Source: Streptomyces odontomachi (GTDB lineage: Bacteria > Actinomycetota > Actinomycetes > Streptomycetales > Streptomycetaceae). Taken from it: a stretch of DNA of 64,000 bases. The stretch spans positions 278,520-342,519 of the forward strand of contig NZ_JAMJWG010000009.1 in the NCBI RefSeq assembly GCF_024435355.1, read 5' to 3'. Positions 47,220 through 56,225 of the stretch are shown here, piece by piece. Positions within the stretch are counted from its first letter, which is position 1. Each line of letters opens with the position of its first letter. The notes beneath the pieces are model-generated. The model saw only the letters and a program-made list of their open reading frames with translations. It was not told the DNA's origin and made no database searches. The position numbers were made by a program, and so were the translations under genes.

Positions 47220-49490
47220 ATGGCTCAGGACGAGGACGGCGTGCCCCGGCGCCGGGACGAGGCGGGGCGCGGCGTCTCGGGTACGCCGGGTGCACCGGGC
47301 GTCCCCGATGCAGAGCGCGCGCCGGGCGGATCCACCCGTGTCGACGCGCCCTCGTTCCGCCGGAGCGCCCCACCACCCGGTGCCGGTGACACCTCCGTCT
47401 CCGCCGCCGAAGGTCCCTGGGAGCCCGGGCGGGAGCCGGGTCTCAGCCATGAGGAGCGGCCCAGGGAGCCGGGACACGGGCCGGTCCGCACCGAGTTGCT
47501 CGCGTCCATCAGCGCGCTGCTGCTGGGGCTCCTGCTCGCGGCGCTCGACCAGACCATCGTGGCGACCGCGCTGCCGACCATCGTCAGCGATCTCGGCGGC
47601 CTGGACCACCTCGCCTGGGTGGTGACCGCCTACCTGCTGGCGGCCACCGCGGCCACACCGCTGTGGGGCAAGCTCGGCGACCAGTACGGCCGCAAACGGC
47701 TCTACCAGCTGGCGATCCTGATCTTCCTGATCGGTTCCGCGCTGTGCGGGGTGGCCCAGAGCATGGCGGAGCTGATCACGTTCCGTGCGGTGCAGGGGCT
47801 GGGCGGCGGCGGGCTGATCGTGTTGTCCATGGCGATCGTGGGCGACCTGGTCCCACCCCGTGAACGCGGCCGCTACCAGGGCCTCTTCGGGGCCGTCTTC
47901 GGCGCCACCAGCGTGCTCGGGCCCCTGCTCGGCGGGGTGTTCACCCAGCACCTCAGCTGGCGCTGGGTCTTCTACGTCAACCTGCCCTTCGGCGCCGTCG
48001 CGCTCGCCGTCATCGCCACCATGCTGCATCTGCCCGTCCGGGTCAGGCGCCCCACCGTCGACTATCCCGGCATCGTCCTGATCGCCGCCGTCGCCACCTG
48101 CCTGGTACTGCTCGCCTCGCTCGGCGGCACCACGTGGGCCTGGGGCTCCGCACAGATCATCGTTCTTGCGGTGGCCGCCGTGGTGCTGCTGGCGGCGTTC
48201 GTGGCGGTGGAGCGGCGGGCCGCCGAACCGGTGCTGCCACTGAAGCTGTTCCGAATGCGCACCTTCACCCTGGCCGCCGTGATCAGCTTCGTCATCGGCT
48301 TCGCGATGTTCGGCGCGATGACGTACCTGCCGACGTTCCTCCAGGTGGTACGGGGCGTCTCGCCGACCCTGTCGGGCGTGCACATGCTGCCGATGGTGTT
48401 CGGGCTGCTGCTGTCGTCCACGGTCTCCGGGCAGATCGTCAGCCGCACCGGGCGCTGGAAGGTCTTCCCCGTCGCCGGCACCGGCGTCACCGCCGCCGGA
48501 CTGCTGCTCCTGCACCAGCTCGACGAGTCCACCGGCACGGCGCTGACCAGCGTCTACTTCTTCGTCTTCGGCCTCGGCCTCGGCCTGGTCATGCAGGTGC
48601 TGGTGCTGATCGTGCAGAACGCCGTCTCCTACGAGGACCTGGGCGCCGCCACCTCCGGCGCCACCTTCTTCCGCTCCATCGGGGCGTCCTTCGGCGTCGC
48701 CGTCTTCGGCGCCCTCTTCGCGAGCCGGCTCGGCTCCGAACTGGCCTCGGCGCTCGCGGGGCGCACGCTGCCGCCGGGCCTGAGCGCGGGCACGCTCGAG
48801 GCCGACCCGCGCGCCGTCACCCGGCTCCCGCCGGCGCTGCGCCCGCCCGTGCTGCACGCCTACGCGACCGCGATCACCGACGTCTTCCTCTACGCCGCCC
48901 CGGTCGCGCTGCTCGCCTTCGTCCTCGCCTGGTTCCTGCACGAGGAGCGGCTGCGGCACACCGTGACGGCACCCGACGCCACCGAGACGCTGGCCAGCAA
49001 CCCCGTGCAGCGCTCCTCCTACGACGAGACGGTCCGGTCGCTGTCGCTGCTGGGCACCCGCGAGGGCCGGCGCGAGATCTACCGGCGGATCACCACGGAC
49101 GCGGGCTACGGCGACCTGCTGCCCGCGTCGGGCTGGCTGCTGCTGCGCATCCACCACTACGGGCCGGTGGACCCGGCGATCCTTCCCGAGCACCATGCGG
49201 TGCCGCTGCCGGCGATCACCGCGGCGGCCCGGCAGATCGAGGGGCGCGGCCTTGCGACCCGCAAGGGCATGCCGATGGTGCTCACGCCGCACGGCCGGGA
49301 GGTGGCGCTGCGGCTGGCCGAGGCCCGTGAGGCGTGCCTGGCCGAGCTGCTGGGGGACTGGTGGGGCAAGGAACGGCCGACCGAGCTGGGGCCGCTGGTG
49401 CGCGAGCTGAGCGCCGAGATGTGCGGATCGGACGCGGAGTGGCCCAGGGACGCGATGCCCACGGGCGCTGAGCGCCGGTCGGTGGTGTGA
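47220..49490 (+). CDS. DHA2-type MFS transporter fused to a MarR-like domain
   Basis: A 756-residue protein. The ATG follows GGAGGTGGCACCC; an earlier in-frame start is unlikely. After a disordered N-terminus (1-85) come 14 transmembrane helices with DHA2 motifs: ALDQTIVATALPTIVSDLGG (motif D1), GKLGDQYGRKR (motif A), LSWRWVFYVNLPFG and the FRAVQGLGGGG stretch. From about residue 600 a soluble winged helix follows (YDETVRSLSLLGTREGRREI, PLPAITAAARQIEGRGLATR, VLTPHGREVALRLAEAREAC), of MarR type. Normal drug exporters stop near 500. The tail may sense ligand or bind DNA at the membrane. Confidence 0.88.
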   Translation: MAQDEDGVPRRRDEAGRGVSGTPGAPGVPDAERAPGGSTRVDAPSFRRSAPPPGAGDTSVSAAEGPWEPGREPGLSHEERPREPGHGPVRTELLASISALLLGLLLAALDQTIVATALPTIVSDLGGLDHLAWVVTAYLLAATAATPLWGKLGDQYGRKRLYQLAILIFLIGSALCGVAQSMAELITFRAVQGLGGGGLIVLSMAIVGDLVPPRERGRYQGLFGAVFGATSVLGPLLGGVFTQHLSWRWVFYVNLPFGAVALAVIATMLHLPVRVRRPTVDYPGIVLIAAVATCLVLLASLGGTTWAWGSAQIIVLAVAAVVLLAAFVAVERRAAEPVLPLKLFRMRTFTLAAVISFVIGFAMFGAMTYLPTFLQVVRGVSPTLSGVHMLPMVFGLLLSSTVSGQIVSRTGRWKVFPVAGTGVTAAGLLLLHQLDESTGTALTSVYFFVFGLGLGLVMQVLVLIVQNAVSYEDLGAATSGATFFRSIGASFGVAVFGALFASRLGSELASALAGRTLPPGLSAGTLEADPRAVTRLPPALRPPVLHAYATAITDVFLYAAPVALLAFVLAWFLHEERLRHTVTAPDATETLASNPVQRSSYDETVRSLSLLGTREGRREIYRRITTDAGYGDLLPASGWLLLRIHHYGPVDPAILPEHHAVPLPAITAAARQIEGRGLATRKGMPMVLTPHGREVALRLAEAREACLAELLGDWWGKERPTELGPLVRELSAEMCGSDAEWPRDAMPTGAERRSVV

Positions 49491-49571
49491 GCGCCCGGGT
49501 GCGCTCCGGCGCCCCGGCGTACCAGCGCTCCGGCGCACCCGCCTGCCAGGTGCCGGTGGCTCGGCGGCCGG

Positions 49572-50198
49572 CTACGCCGAGTCCCGCTTCGGGGGGTGCA
49601 GGGTCAGGTGGACGACGCCGGAGGCGCCGTTCACGCGGCTGGTCTGCCAGGCGATGTGCTCGTGACCGATCCGGCTGAAGAGGCGGGTGCCGCTGCCGAG
49701 CAGCACCGGGACGATGTGCAGTCGCAGCTCGTCCAACACCCCGGCCACCACCGCCTGCTGGATGATCTGGGCGCCGCCCGCCAGCGCCACGTCGCCGTTC
49801 TCCGCCGCCTCCCGGGCCCGTGCGAGCGCGCCGTCCAGACCGTCGGTGACGAACGTGAACGTGGTGCCGCTGCGCACGTCCGGCTCCTTCGCGGTGTGCG
49901 TGAGCACGAACACCGGCTTGCGGAACGGTGGCGTGTCCCCCCACGGACCGCTGCCCGACAGGTACATGCCGTGGCCCATCACGTACGCGCCGGCCTGCTG
50001 GAAGGCTTCCTCCAGGCTGTCGGACTCGGGGCCCTCGTCGCCGCCGGTCAGGCCGTGCGCGCGCCGCCAGCCGGCCAGGTCGTAGAGCCACTGGTGCAGC
50101 TGCTCGCCGCCCACGCCCAGCGGGTGCAGGGGGCCCACGTCCGGCCCGGTGACATAGCCGTCGAGCGACATGGAGATGTCCGCGATCAAACGATCCAT
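49572..50198 (-). CDS. RibD/dihydrofolate reductase-like protein
   Basis: A 208-residue protein. MDRLIADISMSLDGYVTGPD and YVMGHGMYL, TFTFVTDGLDGALARAREAA, DVALAGGAQIIQQAVVAGVL, DELRLHIVPVLLGSGTRLFS are the motifs of the RibD C-terminal/YwjB-type reductase family, which bind NADPH. These small stand-alone members are common in Streptomyces; their substrates are unknown. The ATG follows GTGAGGGAAG. Confidence 0.88.
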   Translation of the reverse strand: MDRLIADISMSLDGYVTGPDVGPLHPLGVGGEQLHQWLYDLAGWRRAHGLTGGDEGPESDSLEEAFQQAGAYVMGHGMYLSGSGPWGDTPPFRKPVFVLTHTAKEPDVRSGTTFTFVTDGLDGALARAREAAENGDVALAGGAQIIQQAVVAGVLDELRLHIVPVLLGSGTRLFSRIGHEHIAWQTSRVNGASGVVHLTLHPPKRDSA

Positions 50199-50317
50199 TG
50201 CTGCAACTTCCCTCACGTGGTGGCCGATACCGAGTGCCGACGCTGACTCCGGTACCTGTACCTGTACCTGTACTGGAGTCGATGCGGATACTGGCGTGCC
50301 GGAGGTCCGGGCCGTCG

Positions 50318-50722
50318 TCAGGCGCTGTGCCGGGCGCGCCACTCGCGGGCCACGGCCTCGACGTCGTACGGCTTGCGGCCCAACGGCGGGCCGGGCAGCG
50401 GTTTGAGCATGGCCTCGCGGATCCGTTCGTTCACGGCCGTGATGATGCGACGGGCCGCGGCCTCGGTCGGTGCGGCATGGGCGGCGGCGAGGGCGTCCTC
50501 GGCCTCCTTGCGCAGGACCAGCGTCGGAGGCAGGGCGGACAGGCCCTCCTGGGCCATCTTCCGCTTGATCCACCACAACTCGTCGTAGCCGGTGTCCACG
50601 TCGCTGGGCAGCGGCTTGCCCGCGCCTGCCAGGCGGGCGAAGTCGCCGCGTTCCTCTGCTTCGCGGATCTGTCGGTCGACCCATGACTCGAAGCTGAGCC
50701 GCGGGGGTTTGCGCTCCGTCAT
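50318..50722 (-). CDS. DUF1992 protein
   Basis: A 134-residue protein. SFESWVDRQIREAEERGDFA and RLAGAGKPLPSD, then DELWWIKRKMAQEGLSALPP, are the DUF1992 signature (also called DnaJ-homologue-subfamily-C-28-like conserved domain). Function unknown. A short hairpin with ACCTGT repeats lies in the gap upstream of the next gene (50244-50280). Confidence 0.87.
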   Translation of the reverse strand: MTERKPPRLSFESWVDRQIREAEERGDFARLAGAGKPLPSDVDTGYDELWWIKRKMAQEGLSALPPTLVLRKEAEDALAAAHAAPTEAAARRIITAVNERIREAMLKPLPGPPLGRKPYDVEAVAREWRARHSA

Positions 50723-50976
50723 GCGTCCATTGTTCCAGGGAGCGGCGTGCCGGGGGAGGCTCTGTCGTGCCGGGGAGCCGGCGCACCCGCCCCCGTTCCC
50801 GTAGCCGGCGGTCTCCCGTCACCGTGGGCGGCCGGCCTGTCGCTGTGGGGTGTGTCACGCTCGCGCGGGAAGGCCTGTTCGGGGGGCGCGGGCGCGGGCC
50901 GGCGACCTATCATTCGGCGGCGCGATAACGCGTCGAACTACGAAAACGACGAGACAACGAAACATAAGGAGCACAC

Positions 50977-51369
50977 GTGCTGGAGCTCACCATGGCCTCG
51001 GTGTCCGAGGCGGAGTCGGGCGCGACAGCGGGCATGCTGATGGCCGATGCGCCGAGCGAGCCCGGCGCGGTGCTGTGCGTGGGCCGGGACCGGAACGTCT
51101 GCCGGCTGTCGCCGCCCGAGGGCTGGCTCTTCGTCTCGCGCGTCCACCTGGAGTTCCGCTGCGGACCCGACGGCCGCTGGACGGTCACCTGGCTGCGTGG
51201 CTCGCAGGCCGAGCCGTCGTCCGACGTCCAGGTGGTCGCGGACGGGGCCAGCGTGCCCATGCCGTACGGCGGGTCCTGGACCATACCGGCGGGCGGCACC
51301 GGCGAGGTGGTCATCCATGACCGCGTCGGGGCCCGCACGGTGAACGTCGGCTTCTACCACGAGCCCTGA
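50977..51369 (+). CDS. FHA-like domain protein
   Basis: A 130-residue protein, GTG start after AAGGAGCACAC. VLCVGRDRNVCRLSPPEGWL, FVSRVHLEFRCGPDGRW and RWTVTWLRGS fit an FHA fold (G-R...S-R-x-H...). It would bind phosphothreonine peptides. The pattern is slightly divergent (SRVHLEF for S..H). No kinase gene is next to it. Confidence 0.72.
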   Translation: MLELTMASVSEAESGATAGMLMADAPSEPGAVLCVGRDRNVCRLSPPEGWLFVSRVHLEFRCGPDGRWTVTWLRGSQAEPSSDVQVVADGASVPMPYGGSWTIPAGGTGEVVIHDRVGARTVNVGFYHEP

Positions 51370-51486
51370 GCGACGGCCGAGGCCTGCCCGACGGCCGAGG
51401 CCTGCCCGGCGGCCGCCCTCGACCCGCCCGGTCTCCTCGGCGCAGGCTGCCGCCGCACCCTCAGGACGCCGCCCGGCCCGGGGCGG

Positions 51487-52158
51487 TCAGGGCAGCACCC
51501 GGGCCAGCGAGAAGCCGTCGTGGCCCTTGGCCCCGACGGTCTGCACGGCCGTGGCGTCGAGTTTCGGGTGCTCGCCCATGAGCTCGAGGAAGCGCTGGAT
51601 GCCCTGGACGGTCGGGTTGTCGCTGTGCGGGTCGGCGACCGCGCCGGACCGGACCACGTTGTCGCCGATGATCAGGCTGCCCGGGCGGGTCAGCCGTAGC
51701 GCCCAGTCCAGATAGTGCGGGTTGTTCGGCTTGTCGGCGTCGATGAAGACGAGGTCGAACGGCTCCACGCCCTCGTCGGCCAGCTGGGCGAGCGAGTCCA
51801 GCGCGGGGCCCGTCCGCACCTCGGTGATCTTGTCGAGGCCGGCCCGGGCCAGGTTGCCGCGTGCCACCTCGGCATGCCGCGGCTCGTACTCCAGCGTGAT
51901 GAGGCGGCCGTCGGCCGGGAGCGCGCGGGCCAGCCAGATGGTGCTGTAGCCGCCGAGCGTGCCGATCTCCAGGATGCGGCGTGCGCCTTGGGTCACGGCC
52001 AGCAGGTGCAGGAGTTTGCCCTGGTTGGGGGCGACGGCGATGTGCGGCAGGCCTGCTGCGTCGCTGTCCCGCAGGGCGGCGTCGAGCGCGTCATCGGCCG
52101 GGATGAGCTGGGAGGAGAAGTAGTCGTCGACGTCGTTCCACAGCTGCTGATCGCTCAT
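51487..52158 (-). CDS. Class I SAM-dependent O-methyltransferase
   Basis: A 223-residue protein of the CCoAOMT-like family. SAM site: RILEIGTLGGYSTIWLARAL. Later motifs FDLVFIDADKPNNPHYLDWA and GSLIIGDNVVRSGAVADP hold the metal-binding Asp residues. These enzymes methylate catechol-like compounds. A perfect ACTTAG/CTAAGT inverted repeat lies just upstream (52178-52194), likely an operator. Confidence 0.9.
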   Translation of the reverse strand: MSDQQLWNDVDDYFSSQLIPADDALDAALRDSDAAGLPHIAVAPNQGKLLHLLAVTQGARRILEIGTLGGYSTIWLARALPADGRLITLEYEPRHAEVARGNLARAGLDKITEVRTGPALDSLAQLADEGVEPFDLVFIDADKPNNPHYLDWALRLTRPGSLIIGDNVVRSGAVADPHSDNPTVQGIQRFLELMGEHPKLDATAVQTVGAKGHDGFSLARVLP

Positions 52159-52177
52159 GCGTGTGCTTCGCCCATCT

Positions 52178-52194
52178 ACTTAGACACCCTAAGT
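52178..52194. promoter_or_regulatory. Operator-like inverted repeat upstream of O-methyltransferase
   Basis: ACTTAG-ACACC-CTAAGT, a perfect 6-bp inverted repeat 20 bp before the start codon. Its AT content stands out. Could be a MarR/TetR-type site; no regulator gene is adjacent. Confidence 0.6.
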
Positions 52195-52274
52195 ACTTCG
52201 TGCGCCGAGTCTAACGCGGACGACGCCCCTCACGCCCGCCGGTAACGGCAGGCGGCGAGTGAGCCGAAGGGCGC

Positions 52275-52349
52275 GCCGGTGTCCGGGTCCGCCCCGCGCG
52301 GAGCGCCCGACGAAGGAGGGTCGAGCACGGGGTGGACCCGGACACCGGC
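52275..52349. terminator. Long inverted repeat between two leftward genes
   Basis: Arms of 19 bp with a single G-T mismatch at 52275-52293 and 52331-52349, with a 37-bp loop. Just downstream are two direct copies of CGAACCGAGCCTTTG (near 52366 and 52390). It follows the MHS transporter gene and would end its transcript. Confidence 0.6.
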
Positions 52350-52413
52350 TGAGGCGCCCGGAGGCGAACCGAGCCTTTGGAAAGGGCGCCGAACCGAGCC
52401 TTTGAAAAGCGCG

Positions 52414-53802
52414 TCAGGCCGCGGCGCGCAGCTCCCCGGCCTCGCGTTCGGTGCCCACCGCGGGGGCCGACCCGGGCAGCGGGCGGCGGGCGGACTCGGT
52501 CATGAACCAGACCGCGATGCCGCCGACGACGGCCGCCGCCATCAGGTAGTAGGCGGGCATCATCACGTTGCCGGTGACGCCGATCAGCGCGGTCACCGCC
52601 AGCGGCGTGGTCCCGCCGAACAGCGACACGGAGACGTTGAAGCCGATGGAGAGCGAGCCGTAGCGCACCCGGGTGGGGAACAGCGCGGGCAGCGTGGCCG
52701 GCATCGACGCGGTGAAGCAGACCAGCAGCAGGCCGAGCGCGCCCATGCCGAGCCCGATCGCGAGCAGGCCGCCCTGCCGGATCAGCAGCAGCGCCGGAAT
52801 GGACAGCACGAGGAAGCCCACGCAACCGGCGGCGATCACCGGGCGGCGCCCGACGCGGTCGGTGAGCGCCCCCATGAAGGGCTGGACGACCATCATCAGC
52901 GCCATCACGCCGAGCACCACCAGCAGACCGCTGGTCGCGTCGTACTTCAGCTGGCTGGTGAGGTAGCTCGGCATGTACGACAGCAGCATGTAGTCCGCGA
53001 CGTTGAAGACGAGCACCAGGCCGATGCAGAGCAACATCGCCTTCCACTGACCCGTGATCATCTCGCGCAGCCGCACCTTGGGGCGGCGCTGCTCGGCCTT
53101 CTTCACCTCGGCAGCGAACGCCGGCGTCTCCTCCAGGCGCATCCGCAGATACAGACCGACGATGCCGATCGGGCCTGCGACCAGGAACGGAATCCGCCAG
53201 CCCCAGCCGACCAGGTCCGCGTCGGACAGCAGTGCCGTCAGGGCGGTGACCAGGCCGGCGCCGCCGATGTACCCGGCGAGCGTGCCGAACTCCAGCCAGC
53301 TGCCGAGGAAGCCGCGCCGGCGGTCCGGGGCGTACTCGGCGATGAACGTGGACGCGCCCGCGTACTCACCGCCCGTCGAGAAGCCCTGCACCAGCCGGGC
53401 GAGCAGCAGCAGCGCCGGGGCGCCCATGCCGAGTACCTGGTACGACGGGATGAGGCCGATCGCGAAGGTGCCGATGGCCATCATGATCATGGTGATGGCG
53501 AGCACGCGCTGGCGTCCGATGCGGTCACCGAGCGGCCCGAAGACCATGCCGCCGACCGGGCGGACCAGGAAGGCCGCGGCGAACGCACCGAAGGTGGACA
53601 GCAGCTGCGCCGTCGGGCTGCTGGACGGGAAGAAGACCTTGCCCAGCGTCACCGCGATGTAGCTGTAGACACCGAAGTCGAACCACTCCATCGCGTTGCC
53701 GAGCGCGGCCGCCTTGACCGCGCGCCTGACCAGCGCGGGATCGGTCACGGTGACATCGTGTACGGCGATACGGGGGGAGGGAGCGGGAGAATGGGGGGAC
53801 AT
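52414..53802 (-). CDS. MHS-family MFS transporter (ProP/shikimate-type)
   Basis: A 462-residue protein with 12 transmembrane helices. MHS hallmarks: GNAMEWFDFGVYSYIAVTLG at the front, GDRIGRQRVLAITMIMMAIG, LLLLARLVQGFSTGGEYAGA, PDRRRGFLGSWLEFGTLAGY, and MGALTDRVGRRPVIAAGCVG in the second half. These import metabolites such as proline, betaine or organic acids with protons. The start is chosen at ATG 53802; the ribosome site is poor and an upstream in-frame TTG is possible. Confidence 0.9.
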   Translation of the reverse strand: MSPHSPAPSPRIAVHDVTVTDPALVRRAVKAAALGNAMEWFDFGVYSYIAVTLGKVFFPSSSPTAQLLSTFGAFAAAFLVRPVGGMVFGPLGDRIGRQRVLAITMIMMAIGTFAIGLIPSYQVLGMGAPALLLLARLVQGFSTGGEYAGASTFIAEYAPDRRRGFLGSWLEFGTLAGYIGGAGLVTALTALLSDADLVGWGWRIPFLVAGPIGIVGLYLRMRLEETPAFAAEVKKAEQRRPKVRLREMITGQWKAMLLCIGLVLVFNVADYMLLSYMPSYLTSQLKYDATSGLLVVLGVMALMMVVQPFMGALTDRVGRRPVIAAGCVGFLVLSIPALLLIRQGGLLAIGLGMGALGLLLVCFTASMPATLPALFPTRVRYGSLSIGFNVSVSLFGGTTPLAVTALIGVTGNVMMPAYYLMAAAVVGGIAVWFMTESARRPLPGSAPAVGTEREAGELRAAA

Positions 53803-54362
53803 GGCGCTGATGGCATGAGCCAAGGGTCTGCCCGCCTGCCTTTCGGTCGACGACAACGACAGTGCCGGGGCCTTCACCGCGGCACACCGGTGTCGCACGC
53901 CGAAGCGGCGACATCAGGGCACCGCGCGCTCGCACGGCACGGCCGCCACGGACGGCGACGCTGACGCCATGGCGAAGGCCACCCGAACCCGAGCAGCCTT
54001 ATAACGACCATACGGGCCAAGAGGGCATTACGGATGGTGCTCGGGGCCTGGCTGCATGCGCTTATGCCCCTGCTGACCTGTGCAGACGCTGTGGATCTCG
54101 CGAACCGGCGGCGCGGCCGGCTGTGATCCATCTCGCTGCGGTCACGACGCTTCCGTGCCGCCGTCGGGCCCCTACGGTCATCACCGTCGGTCACCACGGC
54201 ACCGTACCGTCACCGCCGTCTCGCACACCGTTACCCCGGCCCGTGTGTCGCCGGGGAGCGCACCCTGGCCGGCGCACGGGCCGGCACCCAGGACATTTGT
54301 CCTACGAGAATCCGTACATGTGCGCCTTCCAGGCCGGCCCGCACCGTTTCTACAGTCGAGCC
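53803..54362. other. Intergenic region, no gene
   Basis: About 560 bp between divergent genes. It should hold the promoters for the MHS transporter and the ABC operon. A TACATGTGCGCC...TTTCTACAGTCGAGCC stretch lies just before the ABC start. Open frames here show no protein motifs. Confidence 0.5.
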
Positions 54363-55451
54363 ATGACAACACCATCAGGGGCTGCCGCGGGGGGACGCGC
54401 GGAGGACCACGCGGGGGAGCGGGCGGCCGCAGCGCACGCCGTGTCCTTCGCCGGGGCGGTCAAGACGTTCGGCGCGGTGCGCGCCGTGGACGGAATCGAC
54501 CTGGAGATCGCGCGCGGCGAGACCGTCGCGCTGCTGGGCCGCAACGGCGCGGGCAAGTCCACCAGCGTCTCGCTGCTGCTCGGCCTGAACGAGCCCGACG
54601 CGGGCACCGTCCGCCTCTTCGGACGGGAACCGGTGCGCGCCGTGCAGGCCGGCCTGGTCGGGGCGATGCTCCAGGAGGGGCGTGCGGTGTCCCGCGTCAC
54701 GGTGCGCGAACTGGTCGGCTTCGTGGGACGTCGGTACCCGGCGCCCATGCCGGTCGAGGAGGCGCTGCGGCTCGCCGGCATCGGCGACCTCGCCGGGCGG
54801 CGCGTGGACCGGCTGTCGGGCGGGCAGGTCCAGCGGGTCAGGTTCGCCGTGGCACTAGCCGGGAACCCCGCGCTGATCGTGCTCGACGAGCCGACGGCCG
54901 CCCTGGACGTGGCGGCACGGCGGGCCTTCTGGGCGTCCATGCGCGACTACGCGGAGCGCGGCCACACCGTGCTGTTCTCCACCCACTACCTGGACGAGGC
55001 CGACGCCAACGCCGACCGGATCGTCGTCATCGACCACGGCCGCATCGTCGCCGACGGCACCGCCGACCAGCTGAAGAGGGCCGCCGGCGGCAACGTGGTC
55101 ACGTTCGACCTCGCCGGATTCCCCGCTGCGGAGCTGGCCGCGCTGCCCGGTGTCGCCTCCGCCGAGGTGCACGGCGACCGGGCCCGGCTGCGCTGCACGG
55201 ACTCGGACGCAACGGTGGTCGCACTGGCCGCCCGCGGCGCGATACGCGGCCTGGAGGTCACCGCCGCCTCGCTGGAGAGCGCCTTCCTGGCGCTGACCTC
55301 GACCGCAGCCGACAGCACGGCACCAGCCGAGGACCCCGCAGCCGCCACAGCTCCCACGACCCCCGCAGCCCCCTCGGGCCGCGAGCACCCCGCAGCCCTC
55401 GATGCCGACCCGGAGACGGGCGCCGTCGACCCCACGAAGGAGACGGTCTGA
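54363..55451 (+). CDS. ABC transporter ATP-binding protein
   Basis: A 362-residue protein. Walker A LLGRNGAGKSTSV, Q-loop MLQEGRAVSR, signature LSGGQVQRVRFA, Walker B LIVLDEPTAAL and switch His in FSTHYLDEAD are all present. It is an ABC-2 exporter ATPase of the DrrA/CcmA type. The C-terminal 70 residues are Ala/Pro/Asp-rich. Its stop overlaps the permease start (TGATG). It is followed by a DesK-like kinase, the usual operon for a two-component-controlled exporter. Confidence 0.93.
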   Translation: MTTPSGAAAGGRAEDHAGERAAAAHAVSFAGAVKTFGAVRAVDGIDLEIARGETVALLGRNGAGKSTSVSLLLGLNEPDAGTVRLFGREPVRAVQAGLVGAMLQEGRAVSRVTVRELVGFVGRRYPAPMPVEEALRLAGIGDLAGRRVDRLSGGQVQRVRFAVALAGNPALIVLDEPTAALDVAARRAFWASMRDYAERGHTVLFSTHYLDEADANADRIVVIDHGRIVADGTADQLKRAAGGNVVTFDLAGFPAAELAALPGVASAEVHGDRARLRCTDSDATVVALAARGAIRGLEVTAASLESAFLALTSTAADSTAPAEDPAAATAPTTPAAPSGREHPAALDADPETGAVDPTKETV

Positions 55452-56170
55452 TGCGCGACTACGTCGTCCTCGAAGTGCGCAGAACGCTCCGCGAACCCGC
55501 CTTCGTGATCTTCGGCATCGGCCTGCCGGTCATGATGTACCTGCTGTTCACCAACATCGGCGACGACGTCGACAACGCGTGGAAGACCGCGTCGATGATC
55601 GGCATGGCCGCTTACGGGGCGCTCGGAGCGGCGCTGAGCACCGGCACCGGGGTCGCCGAGGACAAGTCGATCGGCTGGCTGCGGCAGCTCAGGGCCACGC
55701 CGATGGTGCCCCGCAGCGTGGTGATCGGGCGGGCACTGACCGGTTCGGTGATCGTGTTGCCCGCGATCGTCGCCGTCCTCGTGGCGGGCGGTCTCCTCAA
55801 CGGCGTACGCCTCGAGCTGTGGCAGTGGGGGGCGGTGACCGTGCTGCTCTGGCTCGGTGCCTTCCCGTTCACCCTGCTCGGCATCGGCAACGGCTACCGT
55901 CTGACCGCCCAGACCACGGGCGTGGTGAACCTCGTCTGCAACCTGGGTCTCTCCGTCCTGGGCGGCCTCTGGTTCCCGACGGAGGCGTTCCCCGGCTGGC
56001 TGCGCGCGGTGTCCTCGTACACGCCGACGAACCGGTTCGCCCGGCTCGCCCAGTCGGCAGCGGACGGCGGTCCGCCCGCCCTGGCCACCGTCGCCGTTCT
56101 GGCCGTGTGGCTGCTGGCCTTCGGCTCGTACGCTGTGCTGGCCTACCGCGCCTCGGCCCGCACCGTGTGA
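55451..56170 (+). CDS. ABC-2 type permease
   Basis: A 239-residue protein with six transmembrane segments, e.g. PAFVIFGIGLPVMMYLLFTN, VLPAIVAVLVAGGLLNG, VTVLLWLGAFPFTLLG and ATVAVLAVWLLAFGSYAVLA. The LRATPMVPRS loop is typical of ABC-2 permeases. It pairs with the ATPase encoded just upstream. Confidence 0.92.
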   Translation: MRDYVVLEVRRTLREPAFVIFGIGLPVMMYLLFTNIGDDVDNAWKTASMIGMAAYGALGAALSTGTGVAEDKSIGWLRQLRATPMVPRSVVIGRALTGSVIVLPAIVAVLVAGGLLNGVRLELWQWGAVTVLLWLGAFPFTLLGIGNGYRLTAQTTGVVNLVCNLGLSVLGGLWFPTEAFPGWLRAVSSYTPTNRFARLAQSAADGGPPALATVAVLAVWLLAFGSYAVLAYRASARTV

Positions 56171-56225
56171 CCCACCCCCCCGCCACGTCCCCACCGAGCC
56201 CCGCTCAACGACTGGAGAACCGACC

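Noticed and set aside
47124..49538. An 804-codon open frame on the - strand
   Set aside because: Antisense shadow of the MFS-MarR gene; Arg/Gln/His-rich and without domains.
54080..55440. Long + frame leading into the permease gene
   Set aside because: The first 450 codons are an out-of-frame reading of the ABC ATPase gene. The true permease start is the ATG at 55451, coupled by TGATG.
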